From Psychrobacillus faecigallinarum (GTDB taxonomy: Bacteria > Bacillota > Bacilli > Bacillales_A > Planococcaceae): a DNA stretch of 64,000 nt. The stretch lies in contig NZ_JACSQO010000008.1 in NCBI RefSeq assembly GCF_014836595.1, positions 4,019 to 68,018 of the forward strand, in the 5' to 3' direction. The notes below the pieces were generated by a model. It did no database searches. It was not told the origin of the DNA and saw nothing but the letters and a program-made list of their open reading frames with translations. Positions 16,919 through 25,249 of the stretch are shown here, one piece after another (positions within the stretch are counted from its first letter, which is position 1; every line of letters begins with the position of its first letter). Both the position numbers and the translations under genes were made by a program.

Positions 16919-18583
16919 CTATTTTAAAATATTATTTGTTAATTCTTCAGCTAAATTATTTAGTTCATTTACATTAATAGAAGAAAGTTGATCGTTGCTT
17001 AGTTGATATTTCTCCTTTAACTGAAGAATACGTTCCACGCTCCGATCAATTTGTTCTACCTTTATTTCTTCATTTTGTACGGCCTCTAAAATAGCTTGAA
17101 TGGCTCTTTGCACTTTTTCATAGTCATGTGCGATTAATACAATATCATTACCAGCCTTGACAGCTTCAACTGCCGCCTCTCCTATTTCATAATTATCCAA
17201 AATGGCCTTCATCGTCATATCATCCGTCATGACGACTCCTTCATATTTCAGCTGCTCTCGTAGTATTTTCGTAATGACCACATTTGAAATGGATGATGGC
17301 TTATTAGCATCTATTTCTGGTAATAATATATGACCAATCATGACCACATCTGCTCCACTTTTTAAAGCATTTTGAAAGGGAATGAATTCTAAAGCCTGAA
17401 GCTCTTTCATATTCTTACTTACTATTGGAAGTTCAATATGAGAATCTACTTCTGTATCCCCGTGACCAGGAAAATGCTTAATAACTGAAATAACATTTTC
17501 ACTTTGCAAGCCCTTCATAGTAGAAATACCAAGCTCACTCACCAATTTAGGGTCACTTCCAAAAGAACGATCTCCAATAACAGGATTATTAGGATTACTG
17601 TCAACATCAAGTACAGGTGCAAAATCCAAATTAAATCCAAACGCATTCAGCTGCTTGCCTAATAATTCTCCCAATTGAAATGCTAATGCTGGATTGTCCT
17701 TTTTACCAATTTGTTTATTGGTCGGAAGATTGTTGAGCTCTGGAATCCTTGTCACTCTTCCTCCCTCTTGGTCTATCCCTAAAAACAGCGGATATTGCTG
17801 CTGCATATTCTCAGCCTTAATGGAATTTAGTAATGTCACTATCTGATTTGCATTTACCAGGTTATCTTTAAAGAAAATGATTCCTCCAACCTTATCCTCA
17901 CGAATCATTTCCCTACTTTTCTCCGATAATTCTACTCCTTCAATTCCTCCAAAAATCATTTGGCCCACTTTTTCTTCTAAGGACATACTATCCACTGGGG
18001 AAGTTGTCACCGTTGAGTCTACCTCCTTTAAGTCCGTATAAACCGAAATATGATGAACGTTAGGATTCGGATCATTTTCCGTAGGCTTTGGTAGGATCCA
18101 TTTTAATTGTATATTCGGGAGAATTTCATAAACTAAAATAGTTTCTTCTTTCCCTTCATCCTGATAGCTACGTATAATATCTGGCTCTCCTGCAACCGAA
18201 TGGATGTCTTCCAATTGAACCTCTTGTATATATGTCGAGTTAGTTCGGATATCAAAAACAGTTCCTGAATGATGTCCAACAGTTGCGTTTCGAGATAGAT
18301 AGGTGTCATAAATATCATTCGAAAGATTGCTGCTCTCATCAGGTACTCCCCATAGCTCGTACAATTGTTCTGTATCTGTTTCGCCAACTATAAAGGGTAC
18401 ATTTATAACCTGTCCTTTTTCAGCTAGCTCAAAAACAAGCGAAACAACTGCCTGTCCTTCGTTAGCTGCTTCTTCTTCACTTATAAACTCTTTTGATTTC
18501 TCTTCTTTGTTAGTTGTTAAGACCGCTTCTATTATAGTAAACATAAAAATTACTACTATGATAATTCCAATTTTTTTAATCAT
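16919..18583 (-). CDS. nagZ: GH3 beta-N-acetylhexosaminidase (NagZ type) with N-terminal DUF4309-like domain
   Basis: A 554-residue exported, membrane-anchored protein. Residues 1-25 form a signal anchor. About residues 45-180 (VPFIVGETDTEQLYELWG, then YLSRNATVGHHSGTVFDIR) resemble the DUF4309 domain of YjgB-type proteins. From about 190 on is a glycoside hydrolase family 3 domain: LGIDQEGGRVTR, then KHFPGHGDTEVDSH, the NagZ catalytic loop with its His-Asp pair, and VVMTDDMTMKAI with the nucleophile Asp. NagZ-type enzymes remove N-acetylglucosamine from peptidoglycan fragments. ATG 18583 after CGGGGG is preferred to TTG 18625. The domain fusion is unusual in my experience. Confidence 0.88.
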   Translation of the reverse strand: MIKKIGIIIVVIFMFTIIEAVLTTNKEEKSKEFISEEEAANEGQAVVSLVFELAEKGQVINVPFIVGETDTEQLYELWGVPDESSNLSNDIYDTYLSRNATVGHHSGTVFDIRTNSTYIQEVQLEDIHSVAGEPDIIRSYQDEGKEETILVYEILPNIQLKWILPKPTENDPNPNVHHISVYTDLKEVDSTVTTSPVDSMSLEEKVGQMIFGGIEGVELSEKSREMIREDKVGGIIFFKDNLVNANQIVTLLNSIKAENMQQQYPLFLGIDQEGGRVTRIPELNNLPTNKQIGKKDNPALAFQLGELLGKQLNAFGFNLDFAPVLDVDSNPNNPVIGDRSFGSDPKLVSELGISTMKGLQSENVISVIKHFPGHGDTEVDSHIELPIVSKNMKELQALEFIPFQNALKSGADVVMIGHILLPEIDANKPSSISNVVITKILREQLKYEGVVMTDDMTMKAILDNYEIGEAAVEAVKAGNDIVLIAHDYEKVQRAIQAILEAVQNEEIKVEQIDRSVERILQLKEKYQLSNDQLSSINVNELNNLAEELTNNILK

Positions 18584-18734
18584 TTTAAAGGCCCCCGAAT
18601 GATCGTCTACCCTATTGTATTTCAATTAGTACCGACACTATACCTTTTTTTGTATTTTAATTTTAATAATCAATCATTTTCAAATGTCCTAACTAAATTA
18701 TTTAAACCAATTTGCACAACAAATAATTAACTTA

Positions 18735-18800
18735 ATACAGAATGAATCATAATCTTCAATTCAAGCAACGTATCTCTACGTTACTCACTCTGTACTTAAT
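18735..18800. other. Nested inverted repeat between YqcI-like gene and nagZ-like gene
   Basis: TTAATACAGAATGA and TCACTCTGTACTTAA form imperfect outer arms; inside them AACGTA-TCTC-TACGTT is a perfect 6-bp stem. There is no T-run matching a simple terminator. It lies upstream of the nagZ-like gene, so an operator or leader structure is possible. Confidence 0.4.
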
Positions 18801-18806
18801 TTTCAC

Positions 18807-18832
18807 AAAAAAATCCCCAAACGGGGATTGGA
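18807..18832 (-). terminator. Intrinsic terminator of the YqcI/YcgG-like gene
   Basis: On the minus strand CCAATCCCCGTTTGGGGATT is followed by seven T residues, directly after the stop at 18835. Confidence 0.9.
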
Positions 18833-18834
18833 AA

Positions 18835-19569
18835 TTATGCCTGTGATTTATGGCGGAATGGACATTTCCCTTGAATTGGCTCACTATCATCACCAATAAA
18901 GGATTGCTTCCATTCGTTATGTGTCGGGTCGCCGAAGTGGCCTATGTCTGGATGCTTAGGTAGCTGATCCCACACTTCTACACGTTTACGAACTTTTTCA
19001 CGTGACATAATGCCACCTTTTTCAGTTCCTTCTAACCCTTCAAAAATTTTGCGAGGTTGGAATCCAAGAACCATCGCATTTCCTAGATGACGTGTCTTTC
19101 GCTTCTTGTATGCAGGAGCATTTCCAAACACAAAAATTGGCTCACCATTGAATCGGAAATCCCATAAATAGTGCTCTGGGTCGCGTGGACTGTCTTCGGG
19201 CCATTCTACTTCATCAACTTCATGTAAGTATTGGAGGATATCCCAAAACTGCTTTCGGTAATCTTCAATAGAACCCTCTTGCTCAAAAGGCTCCACAAAT
19301 ACAAAAAGACCGTGTCTCTTGTAATTTGGTAATTTAAATAAATTTAGAAATTCTTCTACTGCAGAAGGTAGATTACTCCAGTCATCTTGATTGATATAAG
19401 CATAGCGGAGCTCGCCTTTTAATTCGCCACTCATTCCAAAAAAACATGGAAACGTTTTATCTGTTACTGTGTTATGAAAGGTTTCGTATTCTTTATAAAG
19501 CCAACTAGGCAAGTCAGTTCTAGTATGAAAATCTTCTTTTGTTAATAATGCTTGTTCCTTTGTAATCAT
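18835..19569 (-). CDS. YqcI/YcgG family protein
   Basis: A 244-residue cytosolic protein. Landmarks are FPCFFGMSGELKGELRYAY near residue 43, DFRFNGEPIFVFGNAPAY in the middle and the terminal GKCPFRHK, all typical of the YqcI/YcgG family. I recall that some members of this family are heme-dependent arginine or guanidine N-hydroxylases in natural-product pathways; the C-terminal Cys-Pro could then be a heme ligand, but this is inference for this protein. It is next to, and divergent from, a dimethylarginine-hydrolase-like gene, which is suggestive of guanidino-compound chemistry. Confidence 0.85.
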   Translation of the reverse strand: MITKEQALLTKEDFHTRTDLPSWLYKEYETFHNTVTDKTFPCFFGMSGELKGELRYAYINQDDWSNLPSAVEEFLNLFKLPNYKRHGLFVFVEPFEQEGSIEDYRKQFWDILQYLHEVDEVEWPEDSPRDPEHYLWDFRFNGEPIFVFGNAPAYKKRKTRHLGNAMVLGFQPRKIFEGLEGTEKGGIMSREKVRKRVEVWDQLPKHPDIGHFGDPTHNEWKQSFIGDDSEPIQGKCPFRHKSQA

Positions 19570-19764
19570 ACGATCTCCTCCACCATCTTCATTCTTACAT
19601 CTATTATGTCTATTCTTTACTTTAACTAATGTACATATTCTTTACCCCATTCTAAAATTCTTGAAACAACTAGGTACAAAAGGAAATAAATTTCACAAAT
19701 AGGTTATGAAATGAAAAATTAAGGGAATACAAAAGTAATGAGTGAAGAAAATGGAGGATTACTT

Positions 19765-20619
19765 ATGGTGAAAATAATTCAAGATAAATCTCAAATACAT
19801 TGTAAAAGTGAATATGGAACGCTTCAAAAAGTAGTCTTATGTGAACCACAATTCATGGAAATTAGAGAAGTGATTAATGACGTACAAAAAAAATATATAA
19901 ATGATAATATAGACCGTTCACTTGCCATTTCGCAACATCAAAAGTTTGAACAGACTTTAAGGAATGCAGGGGTGGAAGTGATAAAACTACAACCAAGCAA
20001 AGACCACCCTGAACAGGTCTTCACTAGAGATATTGGGTTTACTTTGGGCAACCGTTTATTTATATCCGAAATGGCGAATCCTATTCGTCAAGGCGAAGAG
20101 AAAGTATTGGCAACTTGGATGAATGAACATGACATTTCGTATAAGAAGCTTTCCACGCATTCCATTGAAGGTGGCGATGTAATCGTGGATGGCAATCGTG
20201 TGTTTATTGGCATTAGCCATCGTACATGTAAGGATGCTGTTCAAGCTTTACAAAAAGAATTGCCGGATTTTGAAATTATACCTATCCCTTTTAATCCAAA
20301 ATATTTGCATCTAGACTGTGTGTTCAATATCCTTTCCTCAAAAGATGCATTAATTTATCCTGATGCGCTCGATCCTAAAATTGTAGAAAATTTATCGAGC
20401 ATGTATCATTTAATCGAAGTGAGCGAAAGTGAGCAATTCTCAATGGGTACGAATGTGTTGTCTATAGGGCAAAACCGAGTGCTAAGTTTGCCAACAAATC
20501 AGGATGTTAATAACCAGCTGAGACAGCATGGTTATCAAGTATTGGAAATCGAATTCTCAGAAATCATTAAATCAGGTGGATCGTTCCGATGCTGTTCAAT
20601 GCCTATTCTGCGCGGATAA
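19765..20619 (+). CDS. Amidinotransferase / dimethylarginine dimethylaminohydrolase-like protein (YkgA-like)
   Basis: A 284-residue protein of the guanidino-group-modifying superfamily. The substrate-binding FTRDIGFTLGN, EGGDVIV, the catalytic His in KYLHLDCVFN and the late Cys of GGSFRCCSMPI are all present, so it should be active as a hydrolase (DDAH- or arginine-deiminase-like) producing citrulline or a similar urea product. ATG 19765, eight bases after GGAGG, is preferred to ATG 19738, which has no ribosome site. Divergent from the YqcI/YcgG-like gene. The actual substrate is not deducible. Confidence 0.88.
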   Translation: MVKIIQDKSQIHCKSEYGTLQKVVLCEPQFMEIREVINDVQKKYINDNIDRSLAISQHQKFEQTLRNAGVEVIKLQPSKDHPEQVFTRDIGFTLGNRLFISEMANPIRQGEEKVLATWMNEHDISYKKLSTHSIEGGDVIVDGNRVFIGISHRTCKDAVQALQKELPDFEIIPIPFNPKYLHLDCVFNILSSKDALIYPDALDPKIVENLSSMYHLIEVSESEQFSMGTNVLSIGQNRVLSLPTNQDVNNQLRQHGYQVLEIEFSEIIKSGGSFRCCSMPILRG

Positions 20620-20659
20620 GAAAAGAGTAATTGGCATCTTAAGTAAGTATTCTATTGGT

Positions 20660-20697
20660 AAATGAGCTTGGAAATGTAATTCCAAGCTCATTTTTTA
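20660..20697 (+). terminator. Intrinsic terminator of the DDAH-like gene
   Basis: AATGAGCTTGGAA pairs with TTCCAAGCTCATT around a TGTAA loop, followed by TTTTT. Confidence 0.92.
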
Positions 20698-20760
20698 ATT
20701 TGAATCAGTATAATCATTCCAGGCACTTAGAGTAACTCAATCGAATATTAGACAAAATTA

Positions 20761-20792
20761 AAAGACCTCGGTTTCACACCGAAGTCATCTTT
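20761..20792 (-). terminator. Intrinsic terminator of the cupin/phosphatase operon
   Basis: On the minus strand GACTTCGGTG pairs with CACCGAGGTC and is followed by TTTTTAATTTT. Confidence 0.85.
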
Positions 20793-20854
20793 ATTGCTAC
20801 TATGTCATTTACTGAACTGATACATCATTTAAAGATAGCGTTTTGGCTAATCGA

Positions 20855-21355
20855 TTAATTCGGAATTATCTCATACGCAAGCTTTCGAATAATGAACTCA
20901 TGCTCCGGATAATTCTCTAAAAGTTCATCCCGAGTGAAAAGCTCAAAATCTTCATATTCAAATCCAGGAGCAACCATGCAGCCCACTAAAGAAAACTCTC
21001 CGCCCTCTAAAACTGAGGAGCCGAAGATAGAATTTTTAGGAACGATTGCTTGTGGCATTTCTCCGTTGGCTATATCTAACCCAAGCTTATATTCATGGTA
21101 GTTTCCTTTTGGGTCAATTACATGAACAACTAATGGGTCTCCACCATGAAAATACCATAACTCATCTGACTTTAAACGATGAAAGTGGGAGATATCTTTC
21201 TCTCCAAGTAAAAAATAAATGCTTGTATATAGATTTCTAGATGACCCAGATACATCTAGAGTTTCTGTCGAGGCAAATGAAGACTTAAAGTAACCACCCT
21301 CTGGATGAGGTTCTAAGCCTAAAAACTCAATATAATAGGAAGCATCCTTTTTCAT
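20855..21355 (-). CDS. Cupin domain protein (DUF985 / cupin_5 type)
   Basis: A 166-residue single-domain cupin. LEPHPEGGYFKSSF at the start, TSIYFLL, then SHFHRLKSDELWYFHGG (the metal-binding H-x-H and Glu positions) and VGCMVAPGFEYEDFEL at the end are diagnostic for the DUF985 group. The function of the group is unclear; some are thought to bind sugar-like ligands. ATG 21355 overlaps the stop of the upstream phosphatase gene (TAATG) behind GAGGG, so the two are translationally coupled; the ATG at 21388 lies inside the neighbour and lacks a ribosome site. Confidence 0.88.
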   Translation of the reverse strand: MKKDASYYIEFLGLEPHPEGGYFKSSFASTETLDVSGSSRNLYTSIYFLLGEKDISHFHRLKSDELWYFHGGDPLVVHVIDPKGNYHEYKLGLDIANGEMPQAIVPKNSIFGSSVLEGGEFSLVGCMVAPGFEYEDFELFTRDELLENYPEHEFIIRKLAYEIIPN

Positions 21356-21942
21356 TATACTTCCCTCTTCTCTAAATGCTTCATACAATTAAATAGATGA
21401 CAGTGGTTTGCCTCGTCTTGCAGCTCAACCATGGTCAAAGAGGTATTTCCTATGTCTGTAGAGAATTCTCCATCCGGAATAAGCGCATATAAAATTCTTG
21501 CAAGAAATCCTCCGTGGCTAACAACTAAAATCTTTTTACCTTGGTGTGCTTTTTTTATGTCCTCAATGAAGGACATCCCTCTAGAGATAATAACTTCTTC
21601 CTTCTCGAAGCCCATTTCCTGCTCTCTCCAATTTGGTCCCCATTTCGCAACTCGTTCATTTTCGGTAGTTCCCTCTATTATACCGCCACCAATTTCACCT
21701 AAGCGCTTATCTACTCGAAAATCAATACTAGGCTGCTTTTCTGCTATAATTTCTGCAGTCCGCTTTGCCCGAATAAGATGGCTAGTGTATATGATATCCC
21801 ACTGTTCCTTCTCCATCCGCTCAGCAACTCGCTCTGCCATTTGTATCCCTTCATCATCTAAAGGTACGTCTGTTGTACCCTGTGCTCGTCCTTCTTTGTT
21901 CCAGGCGGTAACACCATGTCTAATAAATCCTATTGTAGTCAT
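21355..21942 (-). CDS. Histidine phosphatase family protein (phosphoglycerate-mutase-like)
   Basis: A 195-residue cytosolic enzyme. The catalytic motif is FIRHGVTAWN (phosphohistidine at the RHG), with a later Arg (YTSHLIRAKRTAEI), Glu (LGEIGGG) and His (VVSHGGFLARI) completing the active site. It is of the size of broad-specificity phosphatases such as PhoE. AAAGGGGGA precedes the ATG. The gene is coupled to the cupin gene, so the two may act on one sugar-phosphate type metabolite, but this is a guess. Confidence 0.9.
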   Translation of the reverse strand: MTTIGFIRHGVTAWNKEGRAQGTTDVPLDDEGIQMAERVAERMEKEQWDIIYTSHLIRAKRTAEIIAEKQPSIDFRVDKRLGEIGGGIIEGTTENERVAKWGPNWREQEMGFEKEEVIISRGMSFIEDIKKAHQGKKILVVSHGGFLARILYALIPDGEFSTDIGNTSLTMVELQDEANHCHLFNCMKHLEKREV

Positions 21943-22044
21943 TTAAAATCCCCCTTTGTTCAAAGATAAAATAGAATTTCCTTTTCGTAAAGTAATTGTC
22001 CATAAGCCTTGTAAAAATGTCTGAGTAGATTTAAATAATATCAC

Positions 22045-22075
22045 TTGACCTTTACGCTACGTGAACCCTTAGACT
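22045..22075 (+). promoter_or_regulatory. MerR-type promoter/operator with 19-bp spacer, autoregulating the MerR/TipAL gene
   Basis: A -35 TTGACC (22045-22050) and a -10 TAGACT (22070-22075) are separated by 19 bp. The spacer holds the dyad-like TTTACGCTACGTGAA. An over-long spacer with a dyad is the hallmark of promoters twisted into activity by MerR-family regulators. Confidence 0.7.
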
Positions 22076-22097
22076 ATTTATAACAGGAGGTGAAGAA

Positions 22098-22856
22098 ATG
22101 GAATACACGATTCAAAAGCTTGGGGAACTTGCAGGAATTAGTACTCGTACTTTACGCTATTACGATGAAATCGACTTACTGAAACCAGCCCGATTCAGTG
22201 AGGTAGGCTACAGAATTTATAGTTCAGCCGAAGTAAGCCGACTCCAACAAATATTGTTCTATCGAGAGTTGGGGATAAACTTAGTACGAATAAAAGAAAT
22301 CATCTCTTCTCCAAGCTTTGACAGTACTTCTGCATTAAAGCAGCACAAAGAAAAACTACTTCAAAAAAGGGTCCAGCTTGATTTGTTAATAAATAATGTG
22401 GATAAATCGATTCAAGAAAAAGAAAGGGGACTTAAAATGACAGATAATGAAAAATTTGAAGGCTTTAAACAACAGCTTGTGGACAACAATGAGGATAAGT
22501 ATGGTGAAGAAATTCGAAATAAATACGGAAATCAAACAGTAGATCAATCCAACTCTAAGCTAAAAGATATGACACAGGAACAATATGAGGAGATAGTTAA
22601 ATTAGAACAAGAAGTATTAGATAGTTTAAAAGAAGCTATGACAGCTGGCGATCCAACAAGTGACCTGGGACAAAAGACAGCAAGCCTGCATAAGCAGTGG
22701 ATAAGTTTCTATTGGCCAAAATATTCGAAGGAAGCTCACGCGGGTCTAGCCGAAATGTATGTGGCAGACGAACGTTTTGCAGCTTATTATAATAAAGTTC
22801 AGGCTGGGGCAGCTCAATTTTTACGAGATGCTATTCGTGAATATACTAAAAACTAG
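22098..22856 (+). CDS. MerR-family regulator with TipAS domain (Mta/TipAL-like)
   Basis: A 252-residue activator. The winged helix-turn-helix is residues 1-70 (LGELAGISTRTLRYYDEIDLL), a dimerising coiled coil follows (about 75-115), and the C-terminal TipAS-type domain (about 120-250, with QTASLHKQWISFYWP and YVADERFAAYY) is a globin-like fold that binds peptide antibiotics or drugs in TipAL and Mta. GGAGGTG precedes ATG 22098. The upstream promoter has a MerR-type 19-bp spacer, so it probably activates itself. No adjacent efflux gene is seen; its other targets are unknown. Confidence 0.92.
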   Translation: MEYTIQKLGELAGISTRTLRYYDEIDLLKPARFSEVGYRIYSSAEVSRLQQILFYRELGINLVRIKEIISSPSFDSTSALKQHKEKLLQKRVQLDLLINNVDKSIQEKERGLKMTDNEKFEGFKQQLVDNNEDKYGEEIRNKYGNQTVDQSNSKLKDMTQEQYEEIVKLEQEVLDSLKEAMTAGDPTSDLGQKTASLHKQWISFYWPKYSKEAHAGLAEMYVADERFAAYYNKVQAGAAQFLRDAIREYTKN

Positions 22857-22878
22857 AAGGCTTGCCTTCTAGTTTTTT
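22852..22878. terminator. Bidirectional terminator between MerR-type gene and Nudix gene
   Basis: AACTAGAAGG-CTTG-CCTTCTAGTT with flanking A- and T-runs; it overlaps both gene ends. Confidence 0.9.
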
Positions 22879-23276
22879 AAAAGTTGCTCAAGTATGTGGA
22901 TATCATCGGGATAAGCTAGTGGCAATCTCTTAATATCGTCCAATGACTTCCAAGCAATTTCGTGGATAAATTCATCTGGATCATGGATTGTCAATTCTCC
23001 ACTAACAAAGTTCACCACAAAGTATTCTACATAATACGAAATACCATAATCACTTAGTAAACCATTCTTTTGATGTACCTTTTCACTCGGATGAACAGTT
23101 AAACCTGTTTCCTCCCAAAATTCTCGGACACAGCATTCTTCAAATGTTTCTCCCTCTTCCAACGTACCTGATGGAACTGTCCACAGCTTATCCTCTCCTG
23201 GTGCAGCCTGTAAAACCATCAACACTTCATTTCGCTCATTAAAACAAATACCAGCTGCCCCTTGCCACTTGAACAT
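22869..23276 (-). CDS. Nudix hydrolase
   Basis: A 135-residue protein with a complete Nudix box: G-TLEEG-E-TFEECCV-RE-FW-EE-TGL (about residues 36-59). The residues before it (MVLQAAPGEDKLWTVPSG) resemble MutT-like members that act on nucleoside triphosphates or related pyrophosphates. Start is uncertain: ATG 23276 sits ten bases after AGAGGGG, while upstream ATGs at 23285 and 23303 have worse spacing. Substrate cannot be predicted. Confidence 0.85.
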   Translation of the reverse strand: MFKWQGAAGICFNERNEVLMVLQAAPGEDKLWTVPSGTLEEGETFEECCVREFWEETGLTVHPSEKVHQKNGLLSDYGISYYVEYFVVNFVSGELTIHDPDEFIHEIAWKSLDDIKRLPLAYPDDIHILEQLLKN

Positions 23277-23414
23277 ATTTCCCATTCCCCTCTTCTGCCA
23301 CATATCATTTTGCTTTAATTATACCGCACCCCAAAAAATCGGTGAAGTAGCGGGATACACCCGCAAGTATGGGAAAGAGTCCCTAAGTTAATGATTAACC
23401 TATATTTCTAGAGG

Positions 23415-23665
23415 ATTCGCACGTAAACAGTAGTAGAAAGTGTCACCTAAATCAAAGATGCACACCCCTATTTACTAAGTTTTCGCCCCTAAACCACATA
23501 CAAATGTATCCTAAAGTCGCCGAATTCGCCCATAAACAGTAGAAAGTGGCTCCTAAATCGAAGATGTGCCCATATTTACTATGTTTTCGCCCCTAAACCA
23601 CATACAAATGTCTCCTAAAGTGGCGGTATCCGCTCCTAAACTACCTGATTTTCACCCGTAAATGA
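23415..23665. repeat. Degenerate ~109-bp tandem repeat built from shorter TCGCCC(C/G)TAAA modules
   Basis: Two long units start at 23415 and 23524 (period 109), and a third begins near 23631. Within each unit the phrase TTCGCCCCTAAAC...CAAATGTCTCCTAAA recurs in slightly changed form, giving modules of about 35-55 bp. It lies between the Nudix gene and the padR promoter. No reading frame is credible. It has no spacer regularity fitting CRISPR. Confidence 0.85.
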
Positions 23666-23701
23666 AAGAAAAAGCAATCCAATAATTTATATTTTTTCCA
23701 C

Positions 23702-23767
23702 AGTACCTTGCAATGTATAATAGCATGTGATATATTACTTTCAACGGTACTGTTTATTAAATAGTAG
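23702..23767 (+). promoter_or_regulatory. padR promoter and putative PadR operator
   Basis: A -35 TTGCAA (23708-23713) and -10 TATATT (23731-23736) are 17 bp apart. Just downstream is a spaced imperfect palindrome GTACTGT-N7-ATAGTAG (23747-23767). Almost the same layout stands ahead of the orphan HAAS gene at 60639-60884, supporting a common regulator. Confidence 0.75.
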
Positions 23768-23786
23768 CTAAGGGAGTGAAAGAAAA

Positions 23787-24110
23787 GTGAATATACAGTT
23801 TAAAAAGGGTGTTTTAAATCTGTGCGTCCTTGTCTTGTTGGATAAACAAGATCGATATGGTTACGAGCTGGTACAAAAAATATCTGATCAAATATCAATT
23901 TCTGAAGGCTCGGTTTACCCACTCCTTAGACGGTTAACTAAGGAAGGCTACTTCACAACTTATTTACAGGAATCAACGGAAGGTCCCCCACGTAAATATT
24001 ACAAGCTGACGGACCTAGGTAGAACATATCTTCATGAGCAATTAAATGAATGGAAAAGCTTTACGGATGGTGTAAATAATCTAATCGAAGAGGGTGTAAA
24101 TAATGACTGA
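23787..24110 (+). CDS. PadR-family transcriptional regulator
   Basis: A 107-residue regulator of the short PadR type. The winged helix-turn-helix has the family phrases [33 protein letters not shown] and [13 protein letters not shown], and the C-terminal helix dimerises. Start is GTG 23787 behind GGGAG. Its end overlaps the next gene by 8 bp, so regulator and HAAS-DUF4097 protein are coupled, a common arrangement in Firmicutes in which PadR represses its own operon in response to envelope stress or drugs. The spaced palindrome at 23747 is the probable operator. Confidence 0.93.
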   Translation: MNIQFKKGVLNLCVLVLLDKQDRYGYELVQKISDQISISEGSVYPLLRRLTKEGYFTTYLQESTEGPPRKYYKLTDLGRTYLHEQLNEWKSFTDGVNNLIEEGVNND

Positions 24111-25158
24111 GCAACAATTTATTAAGGAATTGGAACTTGCATTACATCAAATGACTACTGACGAGCGCAGTGAAATTATTTCGGATATTCGAGAATATTT
24201 CTCTAATGCACGGGAAGATGGAAAAACGGACAGCGAAATATCTGCCTCACTTGGTTCACCAAAGATTATTGCGCAGGAGCTTCTTGAGAATTATGTTCCA
24301 GAGAAATCCCAGCCAAAAGCTTTTACAAGCGATAAGTTGATACGCATTCCGGAGCCTAACTTTTCTAATGTGTTAGTAGATCTTGATTATGGTTCTCTAA
24401 ACGTTTTTCCGTCTGAAACGGATGAAACTATTGTAGAACTGATTGGGGATAATGAAAAGCTTTCCTTTGTAGTCGAAGTGATAAATGATACTCTCTCCAT
24501 TAATTTGAAATCTAAAAAAATGAGCTTCTTTACTTTTATCTTTCAGGTGAAAGAACTAAAAGTAAATGTCGCTCTACCAAAAAAACTTTATTCAACTATT
24601 ATTATGAAAACTGATGATGGTCGTATTCGAGTAGAGAAATTGCTTGGTAAAAATGTGAAGATTACTTCTGACAACGGCTCCATTGCACTTCAAGAAATAG
24701 CTGCTACTATTATGGAGGTTAACACAGACAATGGTCGAATTGAGTTAGATCGAGTACAGGCTGACAAGCTAACTACTACGACCGACAATGGCAGAATTGA
24801 ACTCCGCAATGTGGATACAGAGAAAACTTATGCAGAAACAGACAATGGCCGCATAACGATGCAATATGTAAGTGGGGATATCCTGGGGAAAACCGACAAT
24901 GGACGAATCGAACTGTTAACAACTAGCATTGATCGAATGATTGATCTAAAAACAGACAATGGCAGTATCATGATTGAAACCGAATCCGAGCCTAAAGATG
25001 TATCTATCTACGCTAAAGTGGACTGGGGTAAAATAGACATTTTTGGAGAACGTAATTCCAAAACTGTTTACGGTGCAGGAACGAATCAAGTAAAGTTAAC
25101 CTCTGACAATGGCAGATTAACTGTAGCAAAACGGATAATATCCGGGATTACTAACTAA
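24103..25158 (+). CDS. HAAS (DUF1700) - DUF4097 fusion protein with repeated TDNGRI beta-solenoid
   Basis: A 351-residue protein without membrane segment or signal peptide. Residues 1-66 form a HAAS/DUF1700 helical domain ([20 protein letters not shown], ending [14 protein letters not shown]). Residues about 75-350 are a DUF4097-type beta-helix with the short repeat T-DNGRI or SDNGSI recurring about every 18-20 residues (at least eight times). HAAS domains are usually found with PadR regulators and signal from the membrane; here the two modules are fused in a soluble protein. Coupled to padR by an 8-bp overlap. Ligand and role are unknown. Confidence 0.87.
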   Translation: MTEQQFIKELELALHQMTTDERSEIISDIREYFSNAREDGKTDSEISASLGSPKIIAQELLENYVPEKSQPKAFTSDKLIRIPEPNFSNVLVDLDYGSLNVFPSETDETIVELIGDNEKLSFVVEVINDTLSINLKSKKMSFFTFIFQVKELKVNVALPKKLYSTIIMKTDDGRIRVEKLLGKNVKITSDNGSIALQEIAATIMEVNTDNGRIELDRVQADKLTTTTDNGRIELRNVDTEKTYAETDNGRITMQYVSGDILGKTDNGRIELLTTSIDRMIDLKTDNGSIMIETESEPKDVSIYAKVDWGKIDIFGERNSKTVYGAGTNQVKLTSDNGRLTVAKRIISGITN

Positions 25159-25249
25159 TGGTACCTAACTTAACCTAGCACAAGATCCAAACACCTTTTT
25201 TCCTCTTTTCTCATAGACTAGGTAAGGACTATAACAAAAGGGGAAATGT

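Noticed and set aside
18584..18625. TTG start at 18625 for the GH3 protein
   Set aside because: No ribosome site, whereas ATG 18583 has CGGGGG upstream and starts right at the signal anchor.
23415..23665. CRISPR array
   Set aside because: Repeats are degenerate, tandem and of unequal module length, with no unique spacers and no cas genes.
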